From Prevotella sp. 10(H) (lineage in GTDB: Bacteria; Bacteroidota; Bacteroidia; Bacteroidales; Dysgonomonadaceae): a DNA stretch of 64,000 nucleotides. Location: positions 682,001 through 746,000 of the forward strand of contig NZ_JOMI01000007.1 in the NCBI RefSeq assembly GCF_000711235.1, written 5' to 3'. The position numbers and the translations under genes are program-made. Shown here piece after piece: positions 1 through 9,109 of the stretch; positions within the stretch are counted from its first letter, which is position 1; each line of letters begins with the position of its first letter. Below the pieces are notes generated by a model. It was not told the origin of the DNA, ran no database searches, and worked only from the letters and a program-made list of their open reading frames with translations.

Positions 1-1
1 G

Positions 2-802
2 GACAGATATGATTTGCACGAGCGCTACGACCGTGAAATAAACGGCTTCACCTATCTTCATTCTACTACATTGCTTCTGATAAAGAAAGCAAACAGATAT
101 TTTCCTCTGATAGAACCGATCTTGAAAGAAAACGGGATTCCCGATGATTTTAAATATTTAGCTGTAATAGAAAGCAGTCTCGATCACAGAGCGGTATCAT
201 CAGCAGGTGCAGCAGGTTTATGGCAGTTTATGCCGAAAACTGCACCTAATTACGGATTGGAAGTTTCACCGGAAGTAGATGAAAGATATTCAATAGAGAA
301 ATCTACGGAGGCAGCATGCCGCTATTTCAAAGAAGCATATGCTAAATACGGTAGCTGGGCGAGCGTGGCGCTTTCGTATAATGCAGGGCAGGGACGTATC
401 AGTACCGAGCTGGAAAAGCAACAGGCAGACGATAGCCTCGATCTTTGGCTGGTTAACGAAACTACCCGTTACTATTACCGTATGCTGGCCATAAAGCAAA
501 TACTGGAAGAACCTGCAAAATATGGTTTCGTACTCACTGAAAACGATTTATATAAACCGATAGAATTCACAAAAACGGAAGTTACACAAACAATTCCCGA
601 TTTAGCAGCGTTTGCTAAACAAAACGGTCTTACTTATGCACAACTAAAGGATTTCAATTCATGGCTTCGTGACAGGAAACTTACTATTTCAGCAAAGAGT
701 CAGAGTGCATATACAATCCTTTTGCCGACACAGGAATCTTTGTACTACAAAAAAGGAGAAAGAGTAAAAGTGCATAACAGGGCATGGATTTATCAGAACT
801 AA
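2..802 (+). CDS. Lytic transglycosylase, MltD-like (5' end outside the window)
   Basis: This is the C-terminal part of a periplasmic murein lytic transglycosylase, which cleaves the MurNAc-GlcNAc bond of peptidoglycan with anhydro-muropeptide formation. The reading frame is open to the first base of the window, so the TTG at 14 is an internal Leu codon and the real start lies upstream. Visible SLT-domain motifs are the catalytic Glu in AVIESSLDHRAVSSAGAAGL, the following GLWQFMP, and the AxSYNAGQGRI signature. The last ~70 residues (TIPDLAAFAKQNGLTYAQLKDFN onward) look like a degenerate LysM-like segment, as MltD proteins carry after the catalytic domain. Only 36 bp separate it from uvrA, so they may share a transcript. 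Confidence 0.88.
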   Translation, partial: DRYDLHERYDREINGFTYLHSTTLLLIKKANRYFPLIEPILKENGIPDDFKYLAVIESSLDHRAVSSAGAAGLWQFMPKTAPNYGLEVSPEVDERYSIEKSTEAACRYFKEAYAKYGSWASVALSYNAGQGRISTELEKQQADDSLDLWLVNETTRYYYRMLAIKQILEEPAKYGFVLTENDLYKPIEFTKTEVTQTIPDLAAFAKQNGLTYAQLKDFNSWLRDRKLTISAKSQSAYTILLPTQESLYYKKGERVKVHNRAWIYQN

Positions 803-838
803 AAATGTTATCAAGAAAGAAGGAGCATTTTAATTTTA

Positions 839-3673
839 ATGGAAACAAATACACAGGAAACTAAAGAGACGATAAGCGTGTATGGAGCACGCGTTCACAA
901 CCTGAAAAATATAGATGTTGAGATTCCCCGCGATTCGCTTGTTGTAATTACGGGTTTGAGTGGCAGTGGAAAATCATCACTGGCATTCGATACGATTTTC
1001 GCCGAAGGCCAGCGTCGTTATATAGAAACTTTTTCGGCATATGCCCGCAATTTTCTGGGCAATATGGAACGGCCCGATGTGGATAAGATAACAGGTCTCA
1101 GTCCGGTTATTTCGATCGAACAGAAGACTACAAACAGGAATCCGCGTTCTACAGTAGGTACTACCACCGAGATATATGATTTCTTGCGTCTGCTTTACGC
1201 ACGTGCGGGTGAAGCTTATTCATACCTCACAGGCGAAAAAATGGTGAAATATACCGAGGAGCAGATTCTTGAGCTTATAATGGAGCGTTATATCGGTAAA
1301 AAGATATATCTACTGGCTCCGGTAGTTCGTAACCGTAAAGGGCATTATAAAGAACTTTTCGAGCAGATCAGTAAGAAAGGATATCTCACAGTACGTGTCG
1401 ACGGGGCTATTCGCGAGATACTTCCCGGTATGCGGCTCGACCGTTATAAGATGCACAGTGTTGAAATATTGATCGACAAACTAATGGTATCCAATAAGTT
1501 TGCCGATAATCTTAAAAATAGCTTACGTACTGCTATGAAGCAAGGCGACGGACTGATTATGATTCAGGAAGTGGAAACGGACGAAGTGCGCCATTTCAGC
1601 CGCCAATTGATGTGTCCTACTACCGGACTGTCATACAGTGAGCCGGCTCCGCATACCTTTTCGTTCAATTCGCCTCATGGTGCCTGTCCGAGATGTAAGG
1701 GTCTGGGTGTTGTCAATCAGATCGATATGGATAAGATTGTACCGAAGCCGCAACTCAGTATATATGCAGGAGGAATAGCGCCTTTGGGCAAATATAAAAA
1801 TTCACTGTTTTTCTGGCAGATAGAAGCTATTTGTGAGAAACATGGCGTATCTATAAAGACTCCGATAAAGGATATCCCACAGGAAGCTTTAGATGACATC
1901 ATGTTCGGAACCGATGAACGTTTACAGATAAAAAATGAATCGTTGGGTACATCCAATTATGTGGTTGCTTTTGAAGGAGTAACTAAATATATCGAGATGC
2001 AGCAGGATAGTGACTCTTCTGCATCGGCTCAGAAATGGGCTGAACAGTTTATTAAAACTGATGTTTGTCCCGAATGTAACGGTCAGCGACTCAATAAAGA
2101 AGCCCTTCATTATAAAATAAACGGAAAAAATATTGCCGAACTTGCCGAAATGGATATCCAGCGCCTGTATGAATGGATACAGGATATGGATGTAAATATT
2201 TCGGAACGACAGAAGGTGATTGCTGCGGAGATAAAGAAAGAAATCGTTTCACGTTTATCTTTCCTTCTCGATGTCGGTTTGAATTATTTGTCACTGAACC
2301 GGGCATCGGTTACGCTTTCGGGAGGAGAAAGCCAGCGTATAAGGCTGGCGACCCAGATAGGCTCACAATTGGTAAATGTATTATATATACTGGATGAACC
2401 GAGTATCGGACTACATCAGCGGGACAATAACCGTTTGATCGATTCGTTGAAGAAGCTGCGCGATTCCGGTAATTCGGTCATTGTAGTAGAGCATGACAAA
2501 GATATAATGCTCGATGCTGATTATGTTGTCGACCTTGGTCCTTATGCGGGACGCCGTGGAGGTAAGGTTGTATTTGCAGGCACACCCAAAGAAATGCTGG
2601 ATGCACATACAATGACTGCCGATTATCTGAACGGCCGCCTAAAAATTGAAGTGCCTAAGAAAAGAAGAAAAGGCAACGGCAAGAAAATAACAATAAAAGG
2701 CGCTACCGGACATAACCTCAAGAATGTATCAGTGACCTTCCCTTTAAATACTTTCATTTGTGTAACGGGCGTTTCGGGTAGTGGAAAATCGAGTTTGATT
2801 AACGGAACGTTACAGCCGATACTTAGTCAACACCTCTACAGGTCGTTAACAGATCCTCTTCCTTATAAGTCTCTGGATGGGATAGACAATGTGGATAAAG
2901 TAATTAGTGTAGACCAGTCGCCTATCGGTCGCACGCCGCGTTCCAATCCGGCTACTTACACAGGAGTATTTTCTGATATTCGTAATCTTTTTGTCGGTCT
3001 TCCCGAATCTAAGATAAGAGGATATAAACCGGGACGCTTCTCCTTCAATGTGAAAGGCGGCAGATGCGAAGTGTGCGGAGGGAACGGGTATAAAACCATA
3101 GCGATGAACTTCCTTCCCGATGTATACGTACAGTGTGAAGAATGTCACGGGAAACGCTACAACAGGGAAACGTTAGAGGTTCGTTTCAAAGGAAAATCGA
3201 TAGCCGATGTGTTGGATATGACAATAAATATGGCCGTTGAATTTTTCGAAAATGTACCTACTATTTTACATAAAGTAAAAGTATTGCAGGAAGTTGGCTT
3301 GGGTTATCTCAAACTGGGACAGCCGTCTACAACCCTGTCGGGTGGAGAATCGCAACGGATAAAACTGGCATCGGAGCTTGCACGCGTCGATACCGGCAAT
3401 ACCATATACATTTTGGATGAACCGACTACCGGACTTCATTTCGAAGATATACGCGTGTTGCTTGGTGTTTTAAATAAACTTGTTGACAGAGGTAATACGA
3501 TAATCGTCATAGAACATAATCAGGATATAATAAAGAGTGCAGATTATATTATCGACATGGGGCCGGACGGCGGAGTGGGCGGAGGCACAGTTGTGGCAAC
3601 AGGAAAGCCGGAAGAGGTAATTAAAGTAAAGAATAGCTTTACTGCTGAATACCTGCGAGATGAGTTAAAATAA
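839..3673 (+). CDS. uvrA: Excinuclease ABC subunit A (UvrA)
   Basis: DNA-damage sensor of nucleotide excision repair; as a dimer it loads UvrB at lesions in the cytoplasm. At 944 aa it has the normal length. It carries two ABC ATPase modules: Walker [10 protein letters not shown] at residues 39-47 and GVSGSGKSS near 645, each followed later by a [10 protein letters not shown] signature and an ILDEP Walker B. The C-terminal zinc finger (CEVCGGNG...CEECHGKR) is intact. The first zinc module reads CPTTG...CPRC, so one expected Cys of the leading CxxC is Thr; this may be common in Bacteroidota. The ATG at 839 is followed at once by the conserved [13 protein letters not shown] start. No terminator is seen directly after the stop. 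Confidence 0.97.
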   Translation: METNTQETKETISVYGARVHNLKNIDVEIPRDSLVVITGLSGSGKSSLAFDTIFAEGQRRYIETFSAYARNFLGNMERPDVDKITGLSPVISIEQKTTNRNPRSTVGTTTEIYDFLRLLYARAGEAYSYLTGEKMVKYTEEQILELIMERYIGKKIYLLAPVVRNRKGHYKELFEQISKKGYLTVRVDGAIREILPGMRLDRYKMHSVEILIDKLMVSNKFADNLKNSLRTAMKQGDGLIMIQEVETDEVRHFSRQLMCPTTGLSYSEPAPHTFSFNSPHGACPRCKGLGVVNQIDMDKIVPKPQLSIYAGGIAPLGKYKNSLFFWQIEAICEKHGVSIKTPIKDIPQEALDDIMFGTDERLQIKNESLGTSNYVVAFEGVTKYIEMQQDSDSSASAQKWAEQFIKTDVCPECNGQRLNKEALHYKINGKNIAELAEMDIQRLYEWIQDMDVNISERQKVIAAEIKKEIVSRLSFLLDVGLNYLSLNRASVTLSGGESQRIRLATQIGSQLVNVLYILDEPSIGLHQRDNNRLIDSLKKLRDSGNSVIVVEHDKDIMLDADYVVDLGPYAGRRGGKVVFAGTPKEMLDAHTMTADYLNGRLKIEVPKKRRKGNGKKITIKGATGHNLKNVSVTFPLNTFICVTGVSGSGKSSLINGTLQPILSQHLYRSLTDPLPYKSLDGIDNVDKVISVDQSPIGRTPRSNPATYTGVFSDIRNLFVGLPESKIRGYKPGRFSFNVKGGRCEVCGGNGYKTIAMNFLPDVYVQCEECHGKRYNRETLEVRFKGKSIADVLDMTINMAVEFFENVPTILHKVKVLQEVGLGYLKLGQPSTTLSGGESQRIKLASELARVDTGNTIYILDEPTTGLHFEDIRVLLGVLNKLVDRGNTIIVIEHNQDIIKSADYIIDMGPDGGVGGGTVVATGKPEEVIKVKNSFTAEYLRDELK

Positions 3674-3718
3674 ATTTATAAGAAAAGATAAAATTTTAAA
3701 AAAAATAGATAAAATCTA

Positions 3719-3747
3719 TTGCCAATGTGTAATATTTGCTATCTTTG
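3719..3747 (+). promoter_or_regulatory. Bacteroidota-type promoter downstream of uvrA
   Basis: TTG (3719-3721), an 18-bp spacer, then TATCTTTG (3740-3747), matching the Bacteroidota -33/-7 consensus (TTG, about 19 bp, TAnnTTTG). No protein-coding gene follows for 430 bp, so it probably drives the non-coding transcript described next. Confidence 0.6.
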
Positions 3748-3753
3748 TTTACG

Positions 3754-4091
3754 TAAAAAGTATAAAGATCAATAGCAGCTATATTATTAAAAGTAAGATG
3801 TAGAAGACATATGGTAACTACTTCGCCTAAGATTACATCGATTGACTATTGCTTTTACATAAAATAATTTTATAAAAAATACGGAATAATAGAGACAGAT
3901 AATTTTTAGGTTGAATAAACCCCTATCCGGTCTTGAATTCCAAAAGAAATATATCGTACACAGAGTTGGTTCCTGAAAATTACTAATGAACCAAATTATC
4001 AGGCTGCAATCAGCTCTATTGTGTAGTTTTGTAAAGTTTGTGTTAAGGTTGGGAAGTCTGCGAAGGTGATTTCGCGGACTTTCTGTTTTTT
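3754..4091 (+). ncRNA. Candidate non-coding RNA between uvrA and prfA
   Basis: The 503-bp gap between uvrA and prfA holds no convincing reading frame, but it is bracketed by a promoter (3719-3747) and an intrinsic terminator (4054-4091). Inside are pairable arms. CAATAG (3770-3775) can pair with CTATTG (3846-3851), and GATGTA can pair with TACATC within that, giving a ~90-nt interrupted rod; it is followed by a perfect 7-bp hairpin TTGGTTC/GAACCAA (3966-3972/3988-3994). A second -7-like box TAGTTTTG (4024-4031) could start a much shorter RNA. I could not match it to RNase P RNA or tmRNA. The first ~100 nt have the size and rod shape of 6S-like RNAs, but I do not claim that identity. Boundaries are estimates. 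Confidence 0.45.
4054..4091 (+). terminator. Intrinsic terminator before prfA
   Basis: An 11-bp stem with one G.T pair (4054-4064 with 4071-4081, loop GGTGAT) is followed by TTCTGTTTTTT. It ends transcription arriving from uvrA or from the candidate RNA before the prfA promoter. Confidence 0.8.
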
Positions 4092-4135
4092 ATGAGCAAG
4101 GACAATCTTACTACCCATTTTACCCTTTTTTTAAT

Positions 4136-4143
4136 TACCTTTG
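4136..4143 (+). promoter_or_regulatory. -7 box of the prfA-pyrF promoter
   Basis: TACCTTTG fits TAnnTTTG and lies 33 bp before the prfA ATG at 4177. No good TTG box is seen about 20 bp upstream. Its position argues against a start codon at 4141, which would lie inside the promoter. Confidence 0.55.
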
Positions 4144-4176
4144 TTCCCGAATTTAAAAGAGATACATAAAACCGTT

Positions 4177-5262
4177 ATGAGTCAACAATCTTTGTTGGAA
4201 AAACTTGATACGTTGGTTATCCGTTTCGAAGAAATCGGCAAACTGATAACCGACCCTGCCGTGATAGCTGATATGAAGCGATATGTGAAGCTGAATAAGG
4301 AATATCGCGATCTGGAGAAGATATACAATGCACGCAATGAATACAGGCAGTTGCTGACAAATATAGAAGAAGCAAAGGTCATCTTCGATACAGAAAATGA
4401 TGCCGAACTTCGCGAAATGGCGAAAGAAGAAATGGAAGCGGCCAATGAGCGTTTACCAAAACTTGAAGAAGAGATAAAATTTTTACTTGTTCCTGCCGAC
4501 CCTGAAGATAGCAAGGATGCCATAGTAGAGATCCGTGGCGGTACAGGTGGCGATGAAGCTGCCATATTTGCCGGAGACCTCTATCGCATGTATATGAAAT
4601 ATTGCGAGCAGAAAGGATGGAAAACGGAAGTTACCAGCCTTACTGAAGGAACATCGGGAGGATACAAGGAAATTATATTTACGGTTTCGGGTGATGGTAT
4701 TTACGGTATTCTTAAATATGAATCGGGCGTACATCGCGTTCAGCGTGTGCCTGCTACCGAAACACAGGGACGTGTACATACATCTGCTGCAACAGTAGCC
4801 GTTTTGCCTGAGGCCGAGGAGGTGGATGTAGAGATCAACCCTGCAGATATAGAAATGCAGACAGCCCGTTCGAGTGGTGCAGGAGGTCAGAATGTAAATA
4901 AAGTAGAAACTAAGGTGCAACTGACGCACAAGCCCTCCGGTATCGTGGTTGTGTGCCAACAGGCGCGTTCGCAGTTGGCTAACCGCGAATTGGCCATGCA
5001 GATGCTACGCACGAAACTATACGATATCGAATTATCGAAATATCAGGCATCGATAGCTTCGAAACGTAAAACAATGGTATCGACAGGTGACCGTTCGGCA
5101 AAAATCAGGACATATAATTATCCGCAAGGACGTGTAACCGACCACCGTATCAACCTTACTCTTTATAATCTGGCGGGAGTAATGGACGGCGACATACAGC
5201 CGATAATAGATCAGTTAATCATAGCAGAAAATACAGAAAGACTAAAAGAGAGTGAGTTATGA
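4177..5262 (+). CDS. prfA: Peptide chain release factor 1
   Basis: Class I release factor that recognises UAA/UAG and triggers peptide release on the ribosome. It is RF1 rather than RF2 because the anticodon-like tripeptide is PAT (residues 192-194, in [10 protein letters not shown]). The catalytic GGQ motif is at 236-238 in [11 protein letters not shown]; its Gln is the PrmC methylation target. Length from the ATG at 4177 is 361 aa, the family norm. An in-frame TTG at 4141 would add 12 residues but falls in the promoter -7 box. The stop codon overlaps the pyrF start by 4 bp (ATGA), suggesting translational coupling. Confidence 0.97.
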   Translation: MSQQSLLEKLDTLVIRFEEIGKLITDPAVIADMKRYVKLNKEYRDLEKIYNARNEYRQLLTNIEEAKVIFDTENDAELREMAKEEMEAANERLPKLEEEIKFLLVPADPEDSKDAIVEIRGGTGGDEAAIFAGDLYRMYMKYCEQKGWKTEVTSLTEGTSGGYKEIIFTVSGDGIYGILKYESGVHRVQRVPATETQGRVHTSAATVAVLPEAEEVDVEINPADIEMQTARSSGAGGQNVNKVETKVQLTHKPSGIVVVCQQARSQLANRELAMQMLRTKLYDIELSKYQASIASKRKTMVSTGDRSAKIRTYNYPQGRVTDHRINLTLYNLAGVMDGDIQPIIDQLIIAENTERLKESEL

Positions 5263-6083
5263 CAAAGCAGCAACTATTTGAAAATATAAAGAAAAAGAAA
5301 TCATTCCTATGTGTAGGATTAGATACCGACATAAAGAAAATTCCTTCTCACCTTCTGGAAGAAGAAGATCCTATATATGCTTTCAATAAGGCTATAATAG
5401 ATGCTACAGCTAAATATTGTGTCGCTTATAAGCCGAATGCAGCCTTTTATGAAAGTCTGGGTATAAAAGGCATTCTGGCTTTGGAGAAGACTATAGAATA
5501 TATCCGTACCAAATATTCCGACCAGTTCATAATATTGGATGCAAAGCGCGGAGATATTGGAAATACGTCGGAAATGTATGCAGCTTCAGCTTTCGAGCAT
5601 ATCAAAGCCGGTGCAGTTACTGTTGCCCCGTATATGGGTGAAGACAGCGTAAAACCTTTTATAAAGTATCCGAATAAATGGGTTATACTCCTTGCTCTTA
5701 CATCAAATAAGGGCTCGGCAGATTTCCAGTTAACGGAAGATAAAACAGGAGAACGATTGTTTGAAAAAGTAATAAGGAAATCACAGGAGTGGGCTACAGA
5801 CGAACAACTGATGTACGTTGTGGGAGCCACTCAGGGAGAGATGTTCAGTGATATCCGTAAGATTGCACCAAATCATTTTCTGCTCGTTCCTGGTGTGGGA
5901 GCGCAGGGTGGCAGCCTCGAAGAAGTGGTAAAATACGGAATGAATTCGCAATGCGGACTTCTTGTAAACTCTTCCCGTGCTATTATTTATGCAGACAATA
6001 CGCGTGATTTTGCTTTTGCTGCAACTGCCGAAGCGAAAAAGATACAGGCTGAAATGGCTGAATATCTGGAAAAGATTATCTGA
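5259..6083 (+). CDS. pyrF: Orotidine 5'-phosphate decarboxylase
   Basis: Last step of de novo UMP synthesis, decarboxylating OMP to UMP. At 274 aa it belongs to the longer PyrF subfamily found in Bacteroidota, Mycobacterium and Myxococcus. The catalytic DxKxxD array is Asp94-Lys96-Asp99 in [12 protein letters not shown]. The phosphate-binding region ([10 protein letters not shown]..., VPGVGAQGG) and the C-terminal LVNSSRAI are also clear. It starts inside the prfA stop (ATGA) and ends at an intrinsic terminator, so prfA-pyrF form a two-gene operon. Confidence 0.96.
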   Translation: MTKQQLFENIKKKKSFLCVGLDTDIKKIPSHLLEEEDPIYAFNKAIIDATAKYCVAYKPNAAFYESLGIKGILALEKTIEYIRTKYSDQFIILDAKRGDIGNTSEMYAASAFEHIKAGAVTVAPYMGEDSVKPFIKYPNKWVILLALTSNKGSADFQLTEDKTGERLFEKVIRKSQEWATDEQLMYVVGATQGEMFSDIRKIAPNHFLLVPGVGAQGGSLEEVVKYGMNSQCGLLVNSSRAIIYADNTRDFAFAATAEAKKIQAEMAEYLEKII

Positions 6084-6103
6084 GAAAATAACTATATTGA
6101 GTG

Positions 6104-6138
6104 GCCTCGTGAATTAGATTTCACGGGGCTTTTTTATT
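6104..6138 (+). terminator. Intrinsic terminator of prfA-pyrF
   Basis: A 10-bp stem with one T.G pair (GCCTCGTGAA 6104-6113 with TTCACGGGGC 6120-6129, 6-nt loop) is followed by TTTTTTATTT. Confidence 0.88.
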
Positions 6139-6147
6139 TGTATGTAA

Positions 6148-6198
6148 TTAGCAATTTTTGCTAAATATCGTATTAGAAACTATTACTATTTTTGCTAA
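6148..6198 (+). promoter_or_regulatory. Repeated operator-like sites and -7 box before the AraC gene
   Basis: ATTTTTGCTAA occurs twice, at 6154-6164 and 6188-6198, 34 bp apart. The first copy is the right half of a perfect inverted repeat TTAGCAA-TTT-TTGCTAA (6148-6164). The second contains TATTTTTG (6187-6194), which fits a -7 box. Spacing of about three helical turns is what autoregulating AraC-type proteins often use. Binding is inferred, not shown. Confidence 0.4.
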
Positions 6199-6218
6199 TA
6201 CAGAAAATCGTATAATCT

Positions 6219-7373
6219 ATGGATAAAAGATACTGCCAGAGTTGCGGAATGCCGTTAAATAACCCCGACTGGCTGGGGACTAATAATGATTCTTCGAAAA
6301 GTGACGAGTATTGTTATTATTGTCTCAAAGACGGGGAGTATATTGTCGATGTGTCTATGGATGAAATGATTGATATATGGATTAAATATTCGGATGAGTT
6401 TAATAATTATGCTAAAAGCGAACTGTCTAAAAAAGAGATTGGCGAATTATTGAGGAAAAGGCTTCCGAAATTGAAAAGATGGCGGCGAAAAAGTGAAACG
6501 GCAGATACGTATCATCAGGCAATAAATAATGTGACGGCTTATATCAACGGGCATTTATTCGATGCGCTCGATTTGAAGGTGCTATCAGGTATAGCCTGTC
6601 TTTCTGAATTTCATTTTCATCGTATATTCAGGGCTATCACAGGAGAAAATACCGGAGAATATATCCAGCGTTTACGGCTTGAATATGTAGCCCATAAGCT
6701 TTTGACAACCAATATGTCTATTACCCGAATTACCGAGCTGACTTCTTATAATAGTGTATATACTTTATCGCGGGCATTCAAAAATCATTTCGGTGTATCG
6801 CCGTCGGTTTATCGCAGTCAAACGAATGGGCTTGTGGCAGCGGATAATAGACCATATGCCGGAAAGCCAAAGTTGATACCGCGTATTGTAAAGATTGAAC
6901 AGATGGATATTATATATATTAATATTCGTGATGCATACCGTTTCGAATCAAGGTATCGTAGCGTATGGCAGAGATTAATGAGCTATGTTGACCGTAATAA
7001 TCTGAAAAATGATTATAGTAAATTTGTTAGCATCAGCTTCGATGATCCTACGATTACTCCGATCAGGCAATGCCGATTTTATATCGGAATGACTATCTGT
7101 GAAGATGTAAAAGCAAATGGACGCTTTGGAATAATGCAAATTCCGCAAGGGCTTTATGCTGTTTTTCGTTATAAAGGTGCGTATAGTGATTTATATAAAC
7201 TATATCACGATATTTATCTGGAATGGCTGCCTGTAAGCGATTACCAACTGAGAAATACATTTTCGTTCGAAGTTTATATTAATACTCCGCTGGAAGCCCG
7301 TCCGGAAGAATTAATAACGGAAGTTTATATACCTGTGGAAAAAATAAGTAATGAATTTAGAAAAACAAATTGA
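6219..7373 (+). CDS. AraC-family regulator with N-terminal zinc ribbon and C-terminal effector-binding domain
   Basis: A three-part protein of 384 aa. Residues 1-85 are a zinc-ribbon-like segment with CQSCGMPL and later CYYC. Residues ~95-205 are a double helix-turn-helix AraC domain (HFHRIFRAITG and the typical ending AFKNHFGVSPSVYR). Residues ~215-380 resemble the GyrI-like/AraC effector-binding fold that binds small hydrophobic ligands. The same kind of effector domain is encoded alone at 8036-8506, so the two may sense the same ligand. The ligand is unknown. Repeated sites in the promoter suggest autoregulation. Confidence 0.85.
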   Translation: MDKRYCQSCGMPLNNPDWLGTNNDSSKSDEYCYYCLKDGEYIVDVSMDEMIDIWIKYSDEFNNYAKSELSKKEIGELLRKRLPKLKRWRRKSETADTYHQAINNVTAYINGHLFDALDLKVLSGIACLSEFHFHRIFRAITGENTGEYIQRLRLEYVAHKLLTTNMSITRITELTSYNSVYTLSRAFKNHFGVSPSVYRSQTNGLVAADNRPYAGKPKLIPRIVKIEQMDIIYINIRDAYRFESRYRSVWQRLMSYVDRNNLKNDYSKFVSISFDDPTITPIRQCRFYIGMTICEDVKANGRFGIMQIPQGLYAVFRYKGAYSDLYKLYHDIYLEWLPVSDYQLRNTFSFEVYINTPLEARPEELITEVYIPVEKISNEFRKTN

Positions 7374-7391
7374 TATTATCAGATTATCGAT

Positions 7392-8000
7392 ATGAAAGAT
7401 AAAATTATAGAATTTATAAGGAATAATGTATTAGGCAAACAACTGGTTACCGACGAATTGTCCTATTTACTGGAAGAAGGTAAACTGCAAGGAATTTATT
7501 CCGATAAAATGATTTTTTCCGATCTGGCTGTTACCGAAAACGGCTTTCAGTTTAATATGACCGTAGTAACCGAAGAGCAAATATATACACGGGATGAGGC
7601 CGGTGATAAAGGAGATCTGGTAAGGGATTATACAGGAGCGGGAGTATATCATTACGAACTGGCAGAACGAAGAAGCAGCGGGCAGATGACAGGCGTAATG
7701 AGGCTGCTGTCAGCAACCGTAAGAGATCATACGATGGAAGCTGTTGTCTATGGAGTTTACGATGTGATGCTGACAGATGGTGAATTAAAGTGGAAAGAAC
7801 AACAACTGCTTTATCGTGATAATACATCAGATGCAGATAGCTACAGGGCTGTGGCGTTCGATGCCGACATAAGGTTTTATCTGGAAAACGGGAAACTGCG
7901 CTTTGTACATATTCCGAGCTATTGGAATGTGAACACAAAGACAATGGAGAAAACGTTATCCAAAGATCAGCTTCCCGCATTTGTTTCAAAAGAGAAATAA
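7392..8000 (+). CDS. Conserved-looking protein of unknown function
   Basis: A 202-aa soluble protein that I do not recognise. It has no signal peptide or membrane segment and is mixed alpha/beta in composition, with many aromatic and acidic residues in its second half. It lies 18 bp after the AraC regulator and 35 bp before the effector-binding protein, so it is most likely co-transcribed and part of the same response. No catalytic motif is obvious. The start ATG at 7392 follows a short AT-rich gap without a Shine-Dalgarno sequence. Confidence 0.7.
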   Translation: MKDKIIEFIRNNVLGKQLVTDELSYLLEEGKLQGIYSDKMIFSDLAVTENGFQFNMTVVTEEQIYTRDEAGDKGDLVRDYTGAGVYHYELAERRSSGQMTGVMRLLSATVRDHTMEAVVYGVYDVMLTDGELKWKEQQLLYRDNTSDADSYRAVAFDADIRFYLENGKLRFVHIPSYWNVNTKTMEKTLSKDQLPAFVSKEK

Positions 8001-8035
8001 TTATTTAAAAACTAAAAATATAAGGAGGATTTATT

Positions 8036-8506
8036 ATGCCTAGAGTAACCAATATCGAAATGCTGAAACAAAGGGAAAGACCGGTTTTGTATATAAGAGA
8101 AAAAACAGATGTTGCCGGACTTGGCCCTCTCATCGGAAGCAGTTTCATGAAAATCGGAACGTACCTGAAAGAACAAGGAGAATTATTGACTGATCTTCCT
8201 TTTGTCTCTTTTCCGGACTATGAAAATATGGATGAAAGCAATATTGAAGCTATTATAGGCTTTCCTATATCCAAACCATTGCCGGAAAAAGACGAGATAA
8301 AGTTTATGACTGAACCGGAGAGCAATGTTATTTTCTGCATGTACCGGGGCAGATATGAAGATATGATTCCACTGTATGCAGAAATGGATAACTGGATAAA
8401 AGAAAACGGATATAAAAGTAGTGGCACATGCTACGAGTATTACTATAACGGGCCTGAAACTCCCGAAGAAGACCATTTGACACGAGTCGTTATAGGATTG
8501 AAATGA
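8036..8506 (+). CDS. Stand-alone GyrI-like effector-binding domain protein
   Basis: A 156-aa protein made of a single SHS2-type small-molecule binding domain, as in GyrI/SbmC and the C-terminal half of AraC/Rob-type regulators. Cues are the N-terminal strand with RPVLYIREKTD, the GLGPLIGSSF helix, and a second repeat beginning ESNVIFCMYRGRYEDMIPLYAEM. It has no DNA-binding part. AAGGAGG seven bases before the ATG is an unusually clear Shine-Dalgarno for this genome and supports the start. It may sequester or hydrolyse the ligand sensed by the upstream AraC protein (inference). Confidence 0.75.
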   Translation: MPRVTNIEMLKQRERPVLYIREKTDVAGLGPLIGSSFMKIGTYLKEQGELLTDLPFVSFPDYENMDESNIEAIIGFPISKPLPEKDEIKFMTEPESNVIFCMYRGRYEDMIPLYAEMDNWIKENGYKSSGTCYEYYYNGPETPEEDHLTRVVIGLK

Positions 8507-8550
8507 TTATAAATGTCGTTTTTTTACACAAGTAATAATCTTATATTGCA

Positions 8551-8558
8551 TATTTTTG
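8551..8558 (+). promoter_or_regulatory. -7 box upstream of the VOC gene
   Basis: TATTTTTG fits TAnnTTTG, 31 bp before the ATG at 8590. The -33 box is not recognisable. Confidence 0.4.
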
Positions 8559-8589
8559 TAATAGTAATTAACAACTAAATATACTATTT

Positions 8590-9033
8590 ATGAAATTGAA
8601 CGGTATCAGATTATTAGTAAAAGACTTCGACGAATCTTTCAGGTTTTATTCCGAAAAGCTGGGACTTAAGGTAATATGGGGTGAAATAGGAGGAGTATAT
8701 GCCAGTTTCGACGTGGGTAGTGGCGAAGGCATTGCAATTTTCCCGTCTGATATTATGGCTGAGGCTGTCGGTAATAAAGAGCAGGATCTTCCCGCAAATA
8801 GCAGGGAAAAGATCGCCATAGTACTCGAAGTGGACGATGTAGATAAAAAGTATGAGGAACTTTCGGCGAAAGGAGTGGAGTTTGTAAACAAGCCTACAGA
8901 TATGACAGGTTGGGGTATGCGTACCGTACACCTTAGAGATACTGAAGGCAACCTTATCGAATTGTATACTGCATTACCTACTGACAAATGGGATGAGGAC
9001 TTACAGGAAGATATGAAAAAATTTGAGAAATGA
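8590..9033 (+). CDS. VOC-family (glyoxalase/bleomycin-resistance-like) protein
   Basis: A 147-aa protein with the paired beta-alpha-beta-beta-beta modules of the vicinal oxygen chelate fold. The first half begins LNGIRLLVKDFDESFRFYSEKLGLKV. The second has VLEVDDVDKKYEELSAKGVEF and ends TVHLRDTEGNLIELY, with the usual metal-ligand Glu in NLIELY. Such proteins act as isomerases, dioxygenases or drug-binding proteins, and the substrate cannot be told from sequence. It has its own -7 box and a terminator, so it is probably a single-gene transcript. Confidence 0.85.
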   Translation: MKLNGIRLLVKDFDESFRFYSEKLGLKVIWGEIGGVYASFDVGSGEGIAIFPSDIMAEAVGNKEQDLPANSREKIAIVLEVDDVDKKYEELSAKGVEFVNKPTDMTGWGMRTVHLRDTEGNLIELYTALPTDKWDEDLQEDMKKFEK

Positions 9034-9055
9034 TTTTTGTTTAGATAAAAGAAAA

Positions 9056-9089
9056 TGGGGAATAAGATCATTGCTTATACCCCGTTTTT
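9056..9089. terminator. Bidirectional terminator between the VOC gene and amtB
   Basis: GGGGAATAAG pairs with CTTATACCCC (one A.A mismatch, loop ATCATTG) and is followed by GTTTTTATTTT on the plus strand. On the minus strand the tail ATTTTCTTTTA serves the convergent amtB operon. Confidence 0.75.
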
Positions 9090-9109
9090 ATTTTAATATT
9101 ATCTGCTTA

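Noticed and set aside
3754-4091. tmRNA or RNase P RNA as identity of the candidate RNA
   Set aside because: I could not find the conserved RNase P core motifs or the tRNA-like ends of tmRNA.
4141-4176. TTG start that would extend RF1 by 12 residues
   Set aside because: It lies inside the TACCTTTG -7 box, and the ATG at 4177 gives the normal RF1 length and N-terminus.
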